A program made the translations under genes and the position numbers. Of a stretch of 21,299 nt of DNA, positions 6,769 to 15,323 are shown piece after piece. Numbering within the stretch: position 1 is the first letter of the stretch; the number at the start of each line of letters is the position of its first letter. The stretch lies in the NCBI GenBank assembly GCA_009774375.1, contig VSNO01000072.1, positions 1 through 21,299 on the forward strand. The letters run 5' to 3'. Under the pieces are notes generated by a model. The model was given only the letters and a program-made list of their open reading frames with translations, was not told the origin of the DNA and did no database searches. The DNA comes from Lachnospiraceae bacterium (GTDB taxonomy: Bacteria > Bacillota > Clostridia > Lachnospirales > Lachnospiraceae).

Positions 6769-8355
6769 TCATTTCTTCAGGGAAGCGTTAAACTCATCGA
6801 CAGCTGTCTGCCATGCTGGCAGGTTCTGCTCTAAGATCGCATCAACGTCCTCGCCTACACCCAGCTTCCACAGGAAATCATCATTCGGGTTGAAGTTCGG
6901 AACGATTGAGTGCCAGTCATCAACACCCCTCGTTGTCATCATGTCGATCGTCTCGTCCACGGAACGTGTATCCTTCATGCCGCCGTAGAGGTTATCCAGC
7001 AGTTCATAGTAGCCTTCATAACCCGGAACATCCTCAGTCCACACGTCATAGGCAAACATGATCTGTCTTGCCTTCTCATCGCTGTAAGAAGCAGGCATGC
7101 AGAAAAGATTGTTGTTCTTGTTCGTCACATTGTCTCCCTTAGGTCCCTTCGGGAACATTACGAATCCATAGTCAACGCTCTGATCCAGTGTCACACCGTT
7201 TACTTCCACAGGCTTCTGACCTGTCAGCCAGCCGCCCTCATATGCGCAGTATGCCTCGTCAAACATGAAAGCTGCCTTGCCGCTCATAAAGAGGTTCTTG
7301 TAGTCTTCCCAGTTCGTTCCTTCCTCGTTGCCATAATCCAGGAAATAGTTGTTTGTAACAGTGTCAATAGCAAAATGCAGCGCCTCTCTCACTACATCGC
7401 TGTCAGCAGTCATTGTGTATGTACCGTCGCTGTTCTTGGTCACAAGCTGACCACCGTTAGAGCGTACGCACATATATACCATACCGCCGTTGTTCTGTAC
7501 ACATCCGAATACATCATTCTGTCCGTCGTTGTCCGTATCCCTCTGTACTTCCTTCATGATGTCAACCCATGCATCCCATGTCCACTCTCCATTGAGCTGC
7601 ATATCGTAGATCGTCTCAGGGTCGATACCTGCATCCTTTAAGACGGTCTTGTTAAAATACAGACCTCCTCTGGGCTCTGAAGGACCCGTACAGAAGCAAT
7701 ATACGGCATCTTCTACCTTCCAGCTGTTTACCTCGCCGTTCGTCTGCCACTTCTCGGCAGAGAGATCGATCACATCGCCATCAAGCTTCGTCAGATCATA
7801 CATCAATCCCTGGCTTACATCTGCCGCTGTAGCCGCGGAGTTTGTCAGCACGTAAATGATATTTTCATCGCTTCCTGAGGTAGCCGCCTGCACAAACGCC
7901 TCTCCGATCGAGCCTTCACCCCAGCCCCAGCCAGCGTAATTCTTCTGAACCATTTTGAAGTTATATGTCTCCTGAACCCACTCGCGGTACTCTCTCTGTG
8001 CTGCCTGAAAGTCTGTCTTGGGATCCTCCGGCTCACCTGTCCACCAGTCAGCAATGATGATCTCCATACCGCCCAGGTCAAACGGCTCGCCTGTATTGGG
8101 ATCAATCCGCACTTCGGGTGTCAGATCTTCATCCTCCCCTGTCGTCTCAGTCTGTGCCTCGCTGCCTGCAGGCTCCGCCTCATCCGTCTTCGTCTCGCCG
8201 CCAGTCTGTCCCCCGGCATTTGCCTGTGTGTCCCCGCTGGTCTGATCTCCGCTGCTTGCAGGCTGATCTGCATTACCTCCACAGCCAGTCATGCTGACCG
8301 TCATTATAGCAGCAATAGAAGCCGCCATCAATCTGTTTAACATTTTTCTTTTCAT
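6769..8355 (-). CDS. extracellular sugar-binding lipoprotein of ABC importer (SBP2)
   Basis: Solute-binding lipoprotein of 528 residues, longer than the usual 420-450 for family-1 sugar binders. The signal peptide ends in a lipobox (VSMTGC), followed by an acidic, Gly/Gln/Thr-rich spacer of about 70 residues. The binding domain begins near GGMEIIIADWWTG and contains GLYFNKTVLKDAGI, EWTWDAWVDIMKEV and FMSGKAAFMFDE, all typical of sugar binders. DTDNDGQNDVFG is an EF-hand-like loop that may hold calcium. Start at 8355 is fixed by GGAGG five bases upstream; the ATG at 8412 lacks this and would bury the signal peptide. It follows its two permease genes after a 148-base gap, an order that reverses the usual one. 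Many aromatic residues (WW, WGWG) fit oligosaccharide binding, but the ligand is unknown. Confidence 0.93.
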   Translation of the reverse strand: MKRKMLNRLMAASIAAIMTVSMTGCGGNADQPASSGDQTSGDTQANAGGQTGGETKTDEAEPAGSEAQTETTGEDEDLTPEVRIDPNTGEPFDLGGMEIIIADWWTGEPEDPKTDFQAAQREYREWVQETYNFKMVQKNYAGWGWGEGSIGEAFVQAATSGSDENIIYVLTNSAATAADVSQGLMYDLTKLDGDVIDLSAEKWQTNGEVNSWKVEDAVYCFCTGPSEPRGGLYFNKTVLKDAGIDPETIYDMQLNGEWTWDAWVDIMKEVQRDTDNDGQNDVFGCVQNNGGMVYMCVRSNGGQLVTKNSDGTYTMTADSDVVREALHFAIDTVTNNYFLDYGNEEGTNWEDYKNLFMSGKAAFMFDEAYCAYEGGWLTGQKPVEVNGVTLDQSVDYGFVMFPKGPKGDNVTNKNNNLFCMPASYSDEKARQIMFAYDVWTEDVPGYEGYYELLDNLYGGMKDTRSVDETIDMMTTRGVDDWHSIVPNFNPNDDFLWKLGVGEDVDAILEQNLPAWQTAVDEFNASLKK

Positions 8356-8504
8356 ATTATCCTCCATTCTTGCTGCACCTGCTATTATAGGTACAGGCAC
8401 ATACTTGCGCACGGGTTCCTGACCATGCGTTGTTTCTTTTATATAAACTTCCGCCTGCCCGCATCCCAGAGCAGAGCAGACAGCAGAAACTTATACCATA
8501 ACCA
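8356..8504 (-). promoter_or_regulatory. gap before SBP2 with a weak possible internal promoter
   Basis: The minus strand contains a perfect TATAAT (complement at 8384-8389) about 28 bases from the SBP2 start, but the position 17 bases further upstream (GTGCGC) is a poor -35 box. It could let SBP2 be made in excess over its permeases, as binding proteins usually are, but the evidence is thin. No terminator is visible in this gap. Confidence 0.25.
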
Positions 8505-9512
8505 TTACATCTTGATACCTGTGCTGCTCAGACTCTCCACAAAGCCTTTCTGTGCGTACAGATACAGCACGATCAGCGGCACGATCACCATCAGGGTACC
8601 TGTTGCCAGCATACAGTTCGTGTAGGGGACGGAAACACCCGCCGAACTTGATGAGCCGGTGATCCTCGCCATGTAACCGCCGAATGTGTCCGGCAGCTGC
8701 TTGAGTTTGATGCTGAGAAGGCTTATCTGGCCTAAGAACATGCTGGAATAAAAACCGTCTGTCCACTGCCATACGAACGAGAACAGGAAGCAGGACGTGA
8801 GGATCGGCTTCGCGTCCGGCAGCATGATGCTGACAAAAGTCTTGAGCGTGCCGCAGCCGTCCACGTAGGCAGCCTCCTCCATCTCCTTTGGAATATTGCG
8901 GAAGAACTGCCGGATCATATAGATATAAAGTCCGTTCTTCAACCCCATACAGCCAAATGACATCATGTAATAGGGCAGCACGGAACCGCGCAGGTTCACG
9001 GGAGCACCCGTCACCATCTCGAAAATACCCAGCACATCAAAATACCGGAAGTGCAGATGCAGTGAAGTGGAGATCACCTGGGGCGGGATCAGGATCATGA
9101 CCATCACACAGGCGAACCAGAACCGTTTCAGCGGGAACTGGAAACGCGCGAAACCGTACCCCACCAGTGTACACATCGACACCTGCACGATCGAGACTGT
9201 CAGCGCGATCGCAAGCGAATTGAACAAACTCTTTCCGTACTCCATAAGTCCTGCCGCCAGACGATAATTCTCCGTGGTAAAATTCAGCGGGATGGAGATA
9301 ACGATGGGATCATACAGGTCTCCCTCGGTCATAAAGCTCACCGAGATCTTGTTCAACAAGGGCTGCAGGATCAGGAAACACAACCCGAAAAGCAATATCG
9401 CCCGGCATATGCTGACACCGTATCCCATCACGGTCCTGCGCAGGAGATAGCCGCCGGATTTTCTGTTCCGCTCCCAGAAATCTCTATTTTTTGCAGTCTT
9501 TAACTTACTCAT
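8505..9512 (-). CDS. carbohydrate ABC transporter permease (UgpE/AraQ-type), importer 2
   Basis: Second permease of importer 2, 335 residues. After a basic N-terminus (KNRDFWERNRKSGG) come about six membrane spans, beginning ISICRAILLFGLCFLILQPLL-like at residues 33-53. The cytoplasmic coupling loop is EEAAYVDGCGTLKTFVSI followed by MLPDAKP, the standard EAA motif that docks on the ATPase. The end GFVESLSSTGIKM matches the usual C-terminus of MalG/UgpE-type permeases, so the gene is complete. It overlaps the preceding permease by 8 bases with AGGGGG nine bases upstream of its ATG, so the pair is probably co-translated. No ATPase gene is nearby. An MsmX-like shared ATPase is expected. Confidence 0.93.
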   Translation of the reverse strand: MSKLKTAKNRDFWERNRKSGGYLLRRTVMGYGVSICRAILLFGLCFLILQPLLNKISVSFMTEGDLYDPIVISIPLNFTTENYRLAAGLMEYGKSLFNSLAIALTVSIVQVSMCTLVGYGFARFQFPLKRFWFACVMVMILIPPQVISTSLHLHFRYFDVLGIFEMVTGAPVNLRGSVLPYYMMSFGCMGLKNGLYIYMIRQFFRNIPKEMEEAAYVDGCGTLKTFVSIMLPDAKPILTSCFLFSFVWQWTDGFYSSMFLGQISLLSIKLKQLPDTFGGYMARITGSSSSAGVSVPYTNCMLATGTLMVIVPLIVLYLYAQKGFVESLSSTGIKM

Positions 9513-10416
9513 AGTAGTAAACCCCCTTCGAGATGATGAGTGAACTCACTCCGATGATCGCCATGACCAGCACGAAATATGTCCATGACATAGCGGATGC
9601 CAGCCCATAATTCAGGTTTACATTCATATATGTCGTGATCTTTTCAATGACTTCATTGTCCGATCTCATGCAGAAGTCCACCACCGTGTAGATCCAGTTC
9701 ACAAGGAAAAGGGAACTGACCATGGGGAAGGTGATTTTCCAGAGACTCTCCCACTTGGTACAGCCCTCGATGTCCGCAGCCTCGTACATACTGACCGAGA
9801 TGGTCTGCAGTCCCGACAGGAAGATAATGATCTGGATACCCGATGAGATCGCCACATCGTAGATGTTGTCAATGACCTCAAACAACTTCTCAAATGCCAT
9901 CACGCCCACACCGGTAGTCCTGAGGATCTCCTGGAGCGCATCCGAGATGCCCGTCGTGCCCTGCGCGTTCATCTCCACAGTCTGTGCGACAGCCGCCATC
10001 AGGGCGTTGTCGGAATCCAGCTTGAGCATCACGCCGGACGCCAGGATCACAGGCAGGAAGAACACGGAACGAACCAGCGCCCTGCCCTTAAATTTCTGGT
10101 TCAGCACCAGAGCCACAAAGAAACTGAATACCATGATCGCCACGGAATAGATCGCCATTCTGGAAAGCTCCTCCGTGAGAAGCCTGACAAAGTTGGCATC
10201 CACCCGGAAAGCATAATTGTAATTGTCCAGCCCTTTCCAAACTGTTTTGAACTCCCCCGCTCCCAGCTGCACGTCGCTGAAACTCATGTGCAGGGACTGG
10301 ATCAGCGGTTGTATCATGAAGGCTAAAAAACCGATTATAAACGGAGAGATGAACAGGTACCCCGAGATGGCTTTCCGTTTCTGAAGGCCTGCCAACTTAG
10401 TTTTCTGTCTTTTCAT
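9505..10416 (-). CDS. sugar ABC transporter permease (LplB/UgpA-type), importer 2
   Basis: First permease of importer 2, 303 residues with about six membrane spans. ISGYLFISPFIIGFLAFMI marks TM1 and YEAADIEGCTKWESLWKITF is the EAA coupling loop. An unusual segment of about 60 residues between TM3 and TM4 (from LDSDNALMAAVAQT to IYDVAISSG) replaces the short GLxN-type loop of common sugar permeases and would face outward, perhaps to contact a partner protein. The ATG at 10416 has AAAGGA eight bases upstream. In-frame ATGs at 10440 and 10422 are too close to or before that site. The gene follows the DUF5696 gene after a 70-base gap containing a strong hairpin. Confidence 0.92.
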   Translation of the reverse strand: MKRQKTKLAGLQKRKAISGYLFISPFIIGFLAFMIQPLIQSLHMSFSDVQLGAGEFKTVWKGLDNYNYAFRVDANFVRLLTEELSRMAIYSVAIMVFSFFVALVLNQKFKGRALVRSVFFLPVILASGVMLKLDSDNALMAAVAQTVEMNAQGTTGISDALQEILRTTGVGVMAFEKLFEVIDNIYDVAISSGIQIIIFLSGLQTISVSMYEAADIEGCTKWESLWKITFPMVSSLFLVNWIYTVVDFCMRSDNEVIEKITTYMNVNLNYGLASAMSWTYFVLVMAIIGVSSLIISKGVYYYE

Positions 10417-10450
10417 AACCATATTCCTTTCTAAAAGCATTTTATGTCAC

Positions 10451-10481
10451 GTTCCGCCCAAGACCTGGTCCAAGGCGGAAC
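10451..10481 (-). other. intergenic hairpin between DUF5696 gene and importer 2
   Basis: GTTCCGCC at 10451-10458 and GGCGGAAC at 10474-10481 form a perfect 8-bp stem with a 15-base loop. No T-run follows on the minus strand, so it is not a standard intrinsic terminator. It sits just after the DUF5696 stop and could be an mRNA processing or stability element that separates expression of the two halves of the operon. Confidence 0.5.
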
Positions 10482-10486
10482 CGGCA

Positions 10487-13081
10487 TCAACGTACTACCA
10501 CGTAATCTCTGGCTGGAACCTCCACGCCATCCGGCGTCACTGCATCTGCAAAGTCATAATTGACATAGACCTTTGTGCCGTCCTCGTATACAGTGCAGGA
10601 AAGTTTGTCATCCAGCTTTTCATGTCCCGTCATCTGCTGACCAAACACATGCCCCAACTCGCTGTTGTATCTGTTGTAGATCTCCATCATCCTGTCGTGT
10701 ACTGTTGCAAAATCAGATGCATAATACTCGGTGTAGAGCGTCTTCTGCAGTGCGAACGCCGTCTCGCGCATCAGTGAGAAGGAAAGCCCTGCACCGTACT
10801 CCGCAGACTCCAGAAGTTCCTTTTGCTCGTTGCCGCAGACATTTAACGGTGATCCGACATAATCCACAAAACCGTGTATCGCGAGCTGATAAAAAGGAAT
10901 CTCCTCGTCAATGATGGTGTACCCGCTGCCTGACAGATCCATGTTTGTCACCATATCCGCATAGGGAAGGGCATAATCATTGCCCATATTGATCATTACC
11001 TTCTTGCCGCCGTCATCGATCTCCTTGAGCATCTGCGCATGGGAATCCATCGCCTGCTGCCTGCTCACCATGTTCTTCAGATAGTAGTCAGAAGAGAGAT
11101 CCTTTCCCATATCGCGGAATGCCACGTTCGCTTTGTATCGGTCTGTCGCCTCCTTGAGAACCTGCACATTTTCCTCGATCAGACTCGGATGGAGCAGATA
11201 ATAGCTGTCGATCCCCTCCCTTGCGGAGTACGTGATGTCACTGTAGACAAACAGCTCGGCATTCTCCTTCGACAGGAACCTTGCCGCATCCGTGAATGTA
11301 AAGAATCCATCCAGCAGTCCGCTGTCATACTCGTAATGCGTCACACCCTCCAGGTAGAGATCTACGTCCAGCTCCTGCGCCGCGGCACTCAGGGACTCCA
11401 GATCTTTCCTGCTGCCCAGTGCACCGATCGTCTTCGCCTTACGCAGGATCTTCTGATTGACGCCACCGTTACACCAGCCTGTGTATTTTACCGATATATT
11501 ACTCATGCCCTCCGATACCAGCTGGCGGATCATCTCCTCCGCCTCGCTGTACTTCGTCAGCTTCCACGGCTTCGAAACAGGTACGCCCAGGATCTGTCTC
11601 ACCTTATCCACAGCTCCCACGATCTCGAGTGCCACAGGCGTTCCCTCGTCCTCATTCTCTGCGAAATACTCCCCATAATTGTCTTTCAGATAACCCTGAT
11701 ACGTCTTTGCCATGTCCACATAGCTGTTGCTGTTCACAAAGCGATACCGCTGTGTCATCGTCTCGTCCGGCAGCGTCTCCAGGAACTTATAGACGTTCTG
11801 GCTGTTCAAGTCACCCACCTGATAAAGTTCGGACGGGCTGATCATATAGCTCGAGTTCACAAAGTTGTAGCTGCTGCCGTGTCCGTTGATATCCGCCTGC
11901 ACAGAGACATACGGAGCGCCCTCCTCCAGCATGCAGATAAAGGAATCATCGCCGTTGGCAATACCGAACACATTGAAGTATGCCCTTGTGTCATGCACTA
12001 CCGCTTCCCTCGACAGCGCCATATCCCAGCCGTAAAGGTTCGCGTAGTAAGATGCCTGCGAGAACTTGTTGTTGTTAAAGTTGATCAGTGCACCGCCGCC
12101 CTCGGGCACCATCAGATAGCCTTCATCCTCGGGACCGCCCGCGCCAAAGTACGGAAGAGGTACGAGCGTGTAGATCGGCGTCGCCTCGCTGTATTCCAGC
12201 TCGCTCAGCGGCATCTCCACTACCATGTCCCCGCCGTCCAGCCTGTAGATGATGCTGACGTCGAACACAAACGTATCCTTACTGGAAAGCTGGGCATTCA
12301 GCTGCTTATCTGCCGCCAGATCATCCGCCGTATATCCCGCTTTCTCAAAGATCTGCTCCAGTTTCTGGGTAGCAGCACCCTTTGCCGTGTCTCTCAGCAC
12401 GTACAGCGGCTCATCCGCCAGAGACGGATAGGATGCAAGGAGCGCGTCCTTGTCATCATCCTTTCCAAGTTTCTTGATATCATATTTCTTGTAATAGCGC
12501 TTGATAAAGCTGGAGTCGTTCGTCTCCATCTTGTCAAACCACTGTTCCATGCTTGCCACCGTGCAGACAGGAGGGATCATGTACTCCTTCTCCACGTTGC
12601 CAAGGGAATAGTTGACTTTGATGTAATCATCACCCTGCTCGATCTCGTACATTCCGTTTGAGACACCGTAGGTGAAACTGTCATATGTCGTCTGCAGACC
12701 GGTAGCGATACTGTAGGTCATGAGCAGCGTAGACTGGAGCCTTCCCTTGTATGACGCGACAGCCACAGGATCTGACTCCGCTTCGGGAGGGTTGGAATAC
12801 CACACCTTCCCTGTCTCCTTCACCTCCAGCGTGAACTGGGTCGTCAGGGGATCCATGGTAAGCTTGAGCTTATCGTTCTCGAGTATGACCGGCTCCTCAG
12901 CCCCGTCATAGCTGTAGATCGTCATCCCTTCTGACTGTTCTGTTGTACCTTTGAAATTGACGATCGCATAGATCGCCACCAGTATGACAGCTGTTATGAT
13001 CACAGGGACAGCCATACTTTTCAGCTTCCCCGCCAATTTCGCCTTCGTTTCAGCTTCTTTTACTGTTTTTTCTTTCTTCAT
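10487..13081 (-). CDS. DUF5696-type membrane-anchored protein, putative glycosidase
   Basis: Large protein of 864 residues with no proven function. A basic N-terminus leads into one membrane anchor (about 24-43, VPVIITAVILVAIYAIVNF), then a long extracytoplasmic part. The first half is beta-rich, with LKLTMDPLTTQFTLEV and VWYSNPPEAE, like the N-terminal beta-sandwich of many glycosidases. The second half alternates strand and helix in a barrel-like way: ISVKYTGWCNGG, VDLYLEGVTHYEY, ELFVYSDITYSAREG, VAFRDMGKDLSSDYY (Asp657), VMINMGNDYALPYADM, and TIIDEEIPFYQLAIHG (Glu726/727). Aspartates and glutamates at the predicted strand ends could be catalytic. I recall this architecture as DUF5696, often beside YIP1 and sugar-transport genes. 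The start at 13081 has AGGAG five bases upstream; a GTG two codons earlier is less likely. Glycosidase activity is inference. Confidence 0.8.
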   Translation of the reverse strand: MKKEKTVKEAETKAKLAGKLKSMAVPVIITAVILVAIYAIVNFKGTTEQSEGMTIYSYDGAEEPVILENDKLKLTMDPLTTQFTLEVKETGKVWYSNPPEAESDPVAVASYKGRLQSTLLMTYSIATGLQTTYDSFTYGVSNGMYEIEQGDDYIKVNYSLGNVEKEYMIPPVCTVASMEQWFDKMETNDSSFIKRYYKKYDIKKLGKDDDKDALLASYPSLADEPLYVLRDTAKGAATQKLEQIFEKAGYTADDLAADKQLNAQLSSKDTFVFDVSIIYRLDGGDMVVEMPLSELEYSEATPIYTLVPLPYFGAGGPEDEGYLMVPEGGGALINFNNNKFSQASYYANLYGWDMALSREAVVHDTRAYFNVFGIANGDDSFICMLEEGAPYVSVQADINGHGSSYNFVNSSYMISPSELYQVGDLNSQNVYKFLETLPDETMTQRYRFVNSNSYVDMAKTYQGYLKDNYGEYFAENEDEGTPVALEIVGAVDKVRQILGVPVSKPWKLTKYSEAEEMIRQLVSEGMSNISVKYTGWCNGGVNQKILRKAKTIGALGSRKDLESLSAAAQELDVDLYLEGVTHYEYDSGLLDGFFTFTDAARFLSKENAELFVYSDITYSAREGIDSYYLLHPSLIEENVQVLKEATDRYKANVAFRDMGKDLSSDYYLKNMVSRQQAMDSHAQMLKEIDDGGKKVMINMGNDYALPYADMVTNMDLSGSGYTIIDEEIPFYQLAIHGFVDYVGSPLNVCGNEQKELLESAEYGAGLSFSLMRETAFALQKTLYTEYYASDFATVHDRMMEIYNRYNSELGHVFGQQMTGHEKLDDKLSCTVYEDGTKVYVNYDFADAVTPDGVEVPARDYVVVR

Positions 13082-13132
13082 GGTCACTCCTATCCTTCCG
13101 TCCCGGCAGATGCCCTCTCGGTCCCCGCCTCA

Positions 13133-13786
13133 CTATAGTCGGAACATAATCTCCTTCCCCATGGAAATAAAGTACGCAACGCCCTGTGAAATCATGCTGA
13201 AGAACAGCAGCAGGATAAACACAATCACCAGCATTGCAAACAGGCTTGCTACCATAAACAGCAGGTTCTTCGCCAAGCCAAATTCATGGATCTGTCCCAT
13301 AGCGGCGATGAACAGCATAGCCGCCCACAGCAGTGAGAGCGCACTGACTACCATGTAAAACTCCGCCTCATCCACCGTGACAAAGTTGCTGAAAATCATC
13401 AGCGGGAACTGAATCAGCGGATATGGTGTCAGCGCGTAGCAGCTTGCCATATACACCTGACCGAGCCGTCCCTTACCGTCAAACAGCGTAGTCAGCCCCC
13501 AGTTTCCGACCACGAACATGGCAAGCGGAAATGCCACGCTGGCGATGTACAGGAAGATATTGATCCCCTCCCAGTACACCGTCATGAAGATGAAACTGGT
13601 GTATCGCAGCTTCATGACCCTTATGAGCAAAGTCAGAAACAGGATCGTGTTCGCCGCCGCATAAGTCCCGCGCTTTTCGTGGGTGAGATCCCAGAAACCG
13701 TCCAGCGGATGCGTGATGCAGTACAGCGCAAAACGCATGCTGTCTACATACTTGTGAAAATTATCTTTGTTCAATGCATTTATCAT
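13133..13786 (-). CDS. YIP1 family integral membrane protein
   Basis: Membrane protein of 217 residues with about five hydrophobic spans. It begins with a short cytoplasmic part (DSMRFALYCITHPLDGFWDL), a motif I associate with bacterial YIP1-family proteins, then spans near 47-60, 75-97, 120-140, 145-165 and 175-200. GQVYMASCYALTPYPLIQFP is the typical Yip1 core segment with its conserved Tyr and Pro residues. Its function in bacteria is unknown. The start at 13786 has GGAGG five bases upstream, better than the ATG at 13798. It lies 16 bases from the NHL protein stop and 51 bases before the DUF5696 start, so it is co-transcribed with both. A scaffold or membrane partner for the neighbouring anchored proteins is a reasonable guess only. 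Confidence 0.85.
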   Translation of the reverse strand: MINALNKDNFHKYVDSMRFALYCITHPLDGFWDLTHEKRGTYAAANTILFLTLLIRVMKLRYTSFIFMTVYWEGINIFLYIASVAFPLAMFVVGNWGLTTLFDGKGRLGQVYMASCYALTPYPLIQFPLMIFSNFVTVDEAEFYMVVSALSLLWAAMLFIAAMGQIHEFGLAKNLLFMVASLFAMLVIVFILLLFFSMISQGVAYFISMGKEIMFRL

Positions 13787-13802
13787 ATCGACCTCCATCT
13801 AT

Positions 13803-15305
13803 CTAAGCCCTGAAGATATCCGCGATATCAATTTCATGCTTGATTCTCTTGACTTTGCCAATGGACATTGGGATCAGGAACACCGCCAGGATCACGATGA
13901 CGATCACAACAATATGCTCCTCCACCCACTCTTTGCGGTATTGCTTATATGCTCTGGAATAGTTGTCTTCATCGTACTTCAGCTCAAAATAATCCATCGC
14001 TTCCTCGTATTTCTTCTGGCGCAGCAGGGAGCGTCCGATGCCGATGTATGCCAGGTCATAGTTGCCGTCCAGCTCCATAACTTTCTTCCAGCTCTCCCCG
14101 GATGCCTCGTAATTGCCCGCGTCGAAATCCTCGATCGCGCTGTAGATCAGCTCGCCAAACTCGGTGGGTATGAACAGCGTCACACTGCAGTCGAGGGCGT
14201 CCAGCACCAGCAGATCGTGTCCCATATGCTCAATCGCCGAAGGCTGTCTGAAATACCCGTCCATATTGCCGTTGCCGCCAAAACAGAACACCGTCTTGCC
14301 CTGATCGTCATATCCGAAGAGACGCCCGCGGTTTTTATCCAGGCACACATAGATGTCATTTTCAAAAACCGTCACATCTGTAAAGTAAGAGGGTCCCACA
14401 TAGCCTCCTCCCTCACCCCAGTACAGGTCGCCATAGACGGGCCATTCGCCGTTCTGAACCAGGATATCGCTGCCCATCAGGTTCAGCTTGCGGATCGCAG
14501 CCGCATCCCCGTTATCCAGATCATCCTCATCCATACCGCCTGCGCAGGCATAGATGAAACCTTCGTGATCGATATAGATATTGTCATACGCCGTGGGAAC
14601 AAAGGATGTCATACGAACCCGCTGTTCCTGTGTCGCGAATTTCTTCCAGATATAATCCATCCAGTCAAACGTAACCGGTGTGGCTCCGACAAATCCCGAG
14701 AATGTACCGTCCGCCTCGTATTTGCACAAGCCCTGGTTGATACTAGTGGCAATACAGTATACACGCCCCGCCGTATCAATGACGATCTTGGAGGGCTGGA
14801 ACGTACTGTCCGCGCTGACGTTAGAATCCACCGGCAGGTCAAATTGGAGGATATAGTTCAAGTCGCTGTCCACCTTCACGATCCTTGCGTTTCCGTTGTC
14901 ACAGATATAGATGTCTCCCTCTTCCGAGATCGCAATATCCGTCGGTGAGGCAAGACTCTGCACATCCGTGTCTCCCTGAATGCTGTCGAAGATACGCACC
15001 ACCTCAAAATTCACTGTGCCGGTCCGCTCGAGCTGCACAATCCGGTTGTTGCCGGTATCACAGATATAGACCATATTCTCCTTGACAAACATTCCCTGCG
15101 GGTTGCGCAGATTGAGATCCAGACCGAACGCCTCCGCCGTGTAGACACCTGCCACTGTGTAGGCATCCGGTGAATCCTGCACATCACCCCAATAGTCATA
15201 ATTGTATGTATAGCTTTTTTCATCTGCCAAAACGCTCAGCGGGGACATCGCAAACACCATCGCTCCCAGCGCCAGGGCACCAATTGATTTGATTATCTTT
15301 TTCAT
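13803..15305 (-). CDS. NHL-repeat/TPR protein with C-terminal membrane anchor
   Basis: Secreted, membrane-anchored protein of 500 residues. A signal peptide (residues 1 to about 27, ending LADE) is followed by NHL repeats of a beta-propeller: RNPQGMFVKENMVYICDTGN with NRIVQLE, SPTDIAISEEGDIYICDNGN with ARIVKVD, and further divergent blades to about residue 385. A TPR-like segment follows (about 395-455, with AIEDFDAGNYEASGESWKKV then YEEAMDYFELKYDED), then a single membrane span (HIVVIVIVILAVFLIPMSI) and a short basic tail. The propeller and TPR should lie outside the membrane. The start at 15305 has GAGG six bases upstream; the ATG at 15317 is too close to its own AGGGA. Propellers of this kind bind glycans or proteins. 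Enzymatic activity is not evident. It probably pairs with the YIP1 and DUF5696 proteins. Confidence 0.85.
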   Translation of the reverse strand: MKKIIKSIGALALGAMVFAMSPLSVLADEKSYTYNYDYWGDVQDSPDAYTVAGVYTAEAFGLDLNLRNPQGMFVKENMVYICDTGNNRIVQLERTGTVNFEVVRIFDSIQGDTDVQSLASPTDIAISEEGDIYICDNGNARIVKVDSDLNYILQFDLPVDSNVSADSTFQPSKIVIDTAGRVYCIATSINQGLCKYEADGTFSGFVGATPVTFDWMDYIWKKFATQEQRVRMTSFVPTAYDNIYIDHEGFIYACAGGMDEDDLDNGDAAAIRKLNLMGSDILVQNGEWPVYGDLYWGEGGGYVGPSYFTDVTVFENDIYVCLDKNRGRLFGYDDQGKTVFCFGGNGNMDGYFRQPSAIEHMGHDLLVLDALDCSVTLFIPTEFGELIYSAIEDFDAGNYEASGESWKKVMELDGNYDLAYIGIGRSLLRQKKYEEAMDYFELKYDEDNYSRAYKQYRKEWVEEHIVVIVIVILAVFLIPMSIGKVKRIKHEIDIADIFRA

Positions 15306-15323
15306 ACGCCACCTCATTCCCTG

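Noticed and set aside
11039..12661. A 540-residue open frame on the + strand opposite the DUF5696 gene
   Set aside because: Same antisense composition and no family motif; the minus-strand protein has clear domain structure and a good ribosome site.
13767..14948. A 393-residue + strand frame opposite the NHL protein
   Set aside because: Shadow frame; NHL repeats and a signal peptide on the other strand explain the region.
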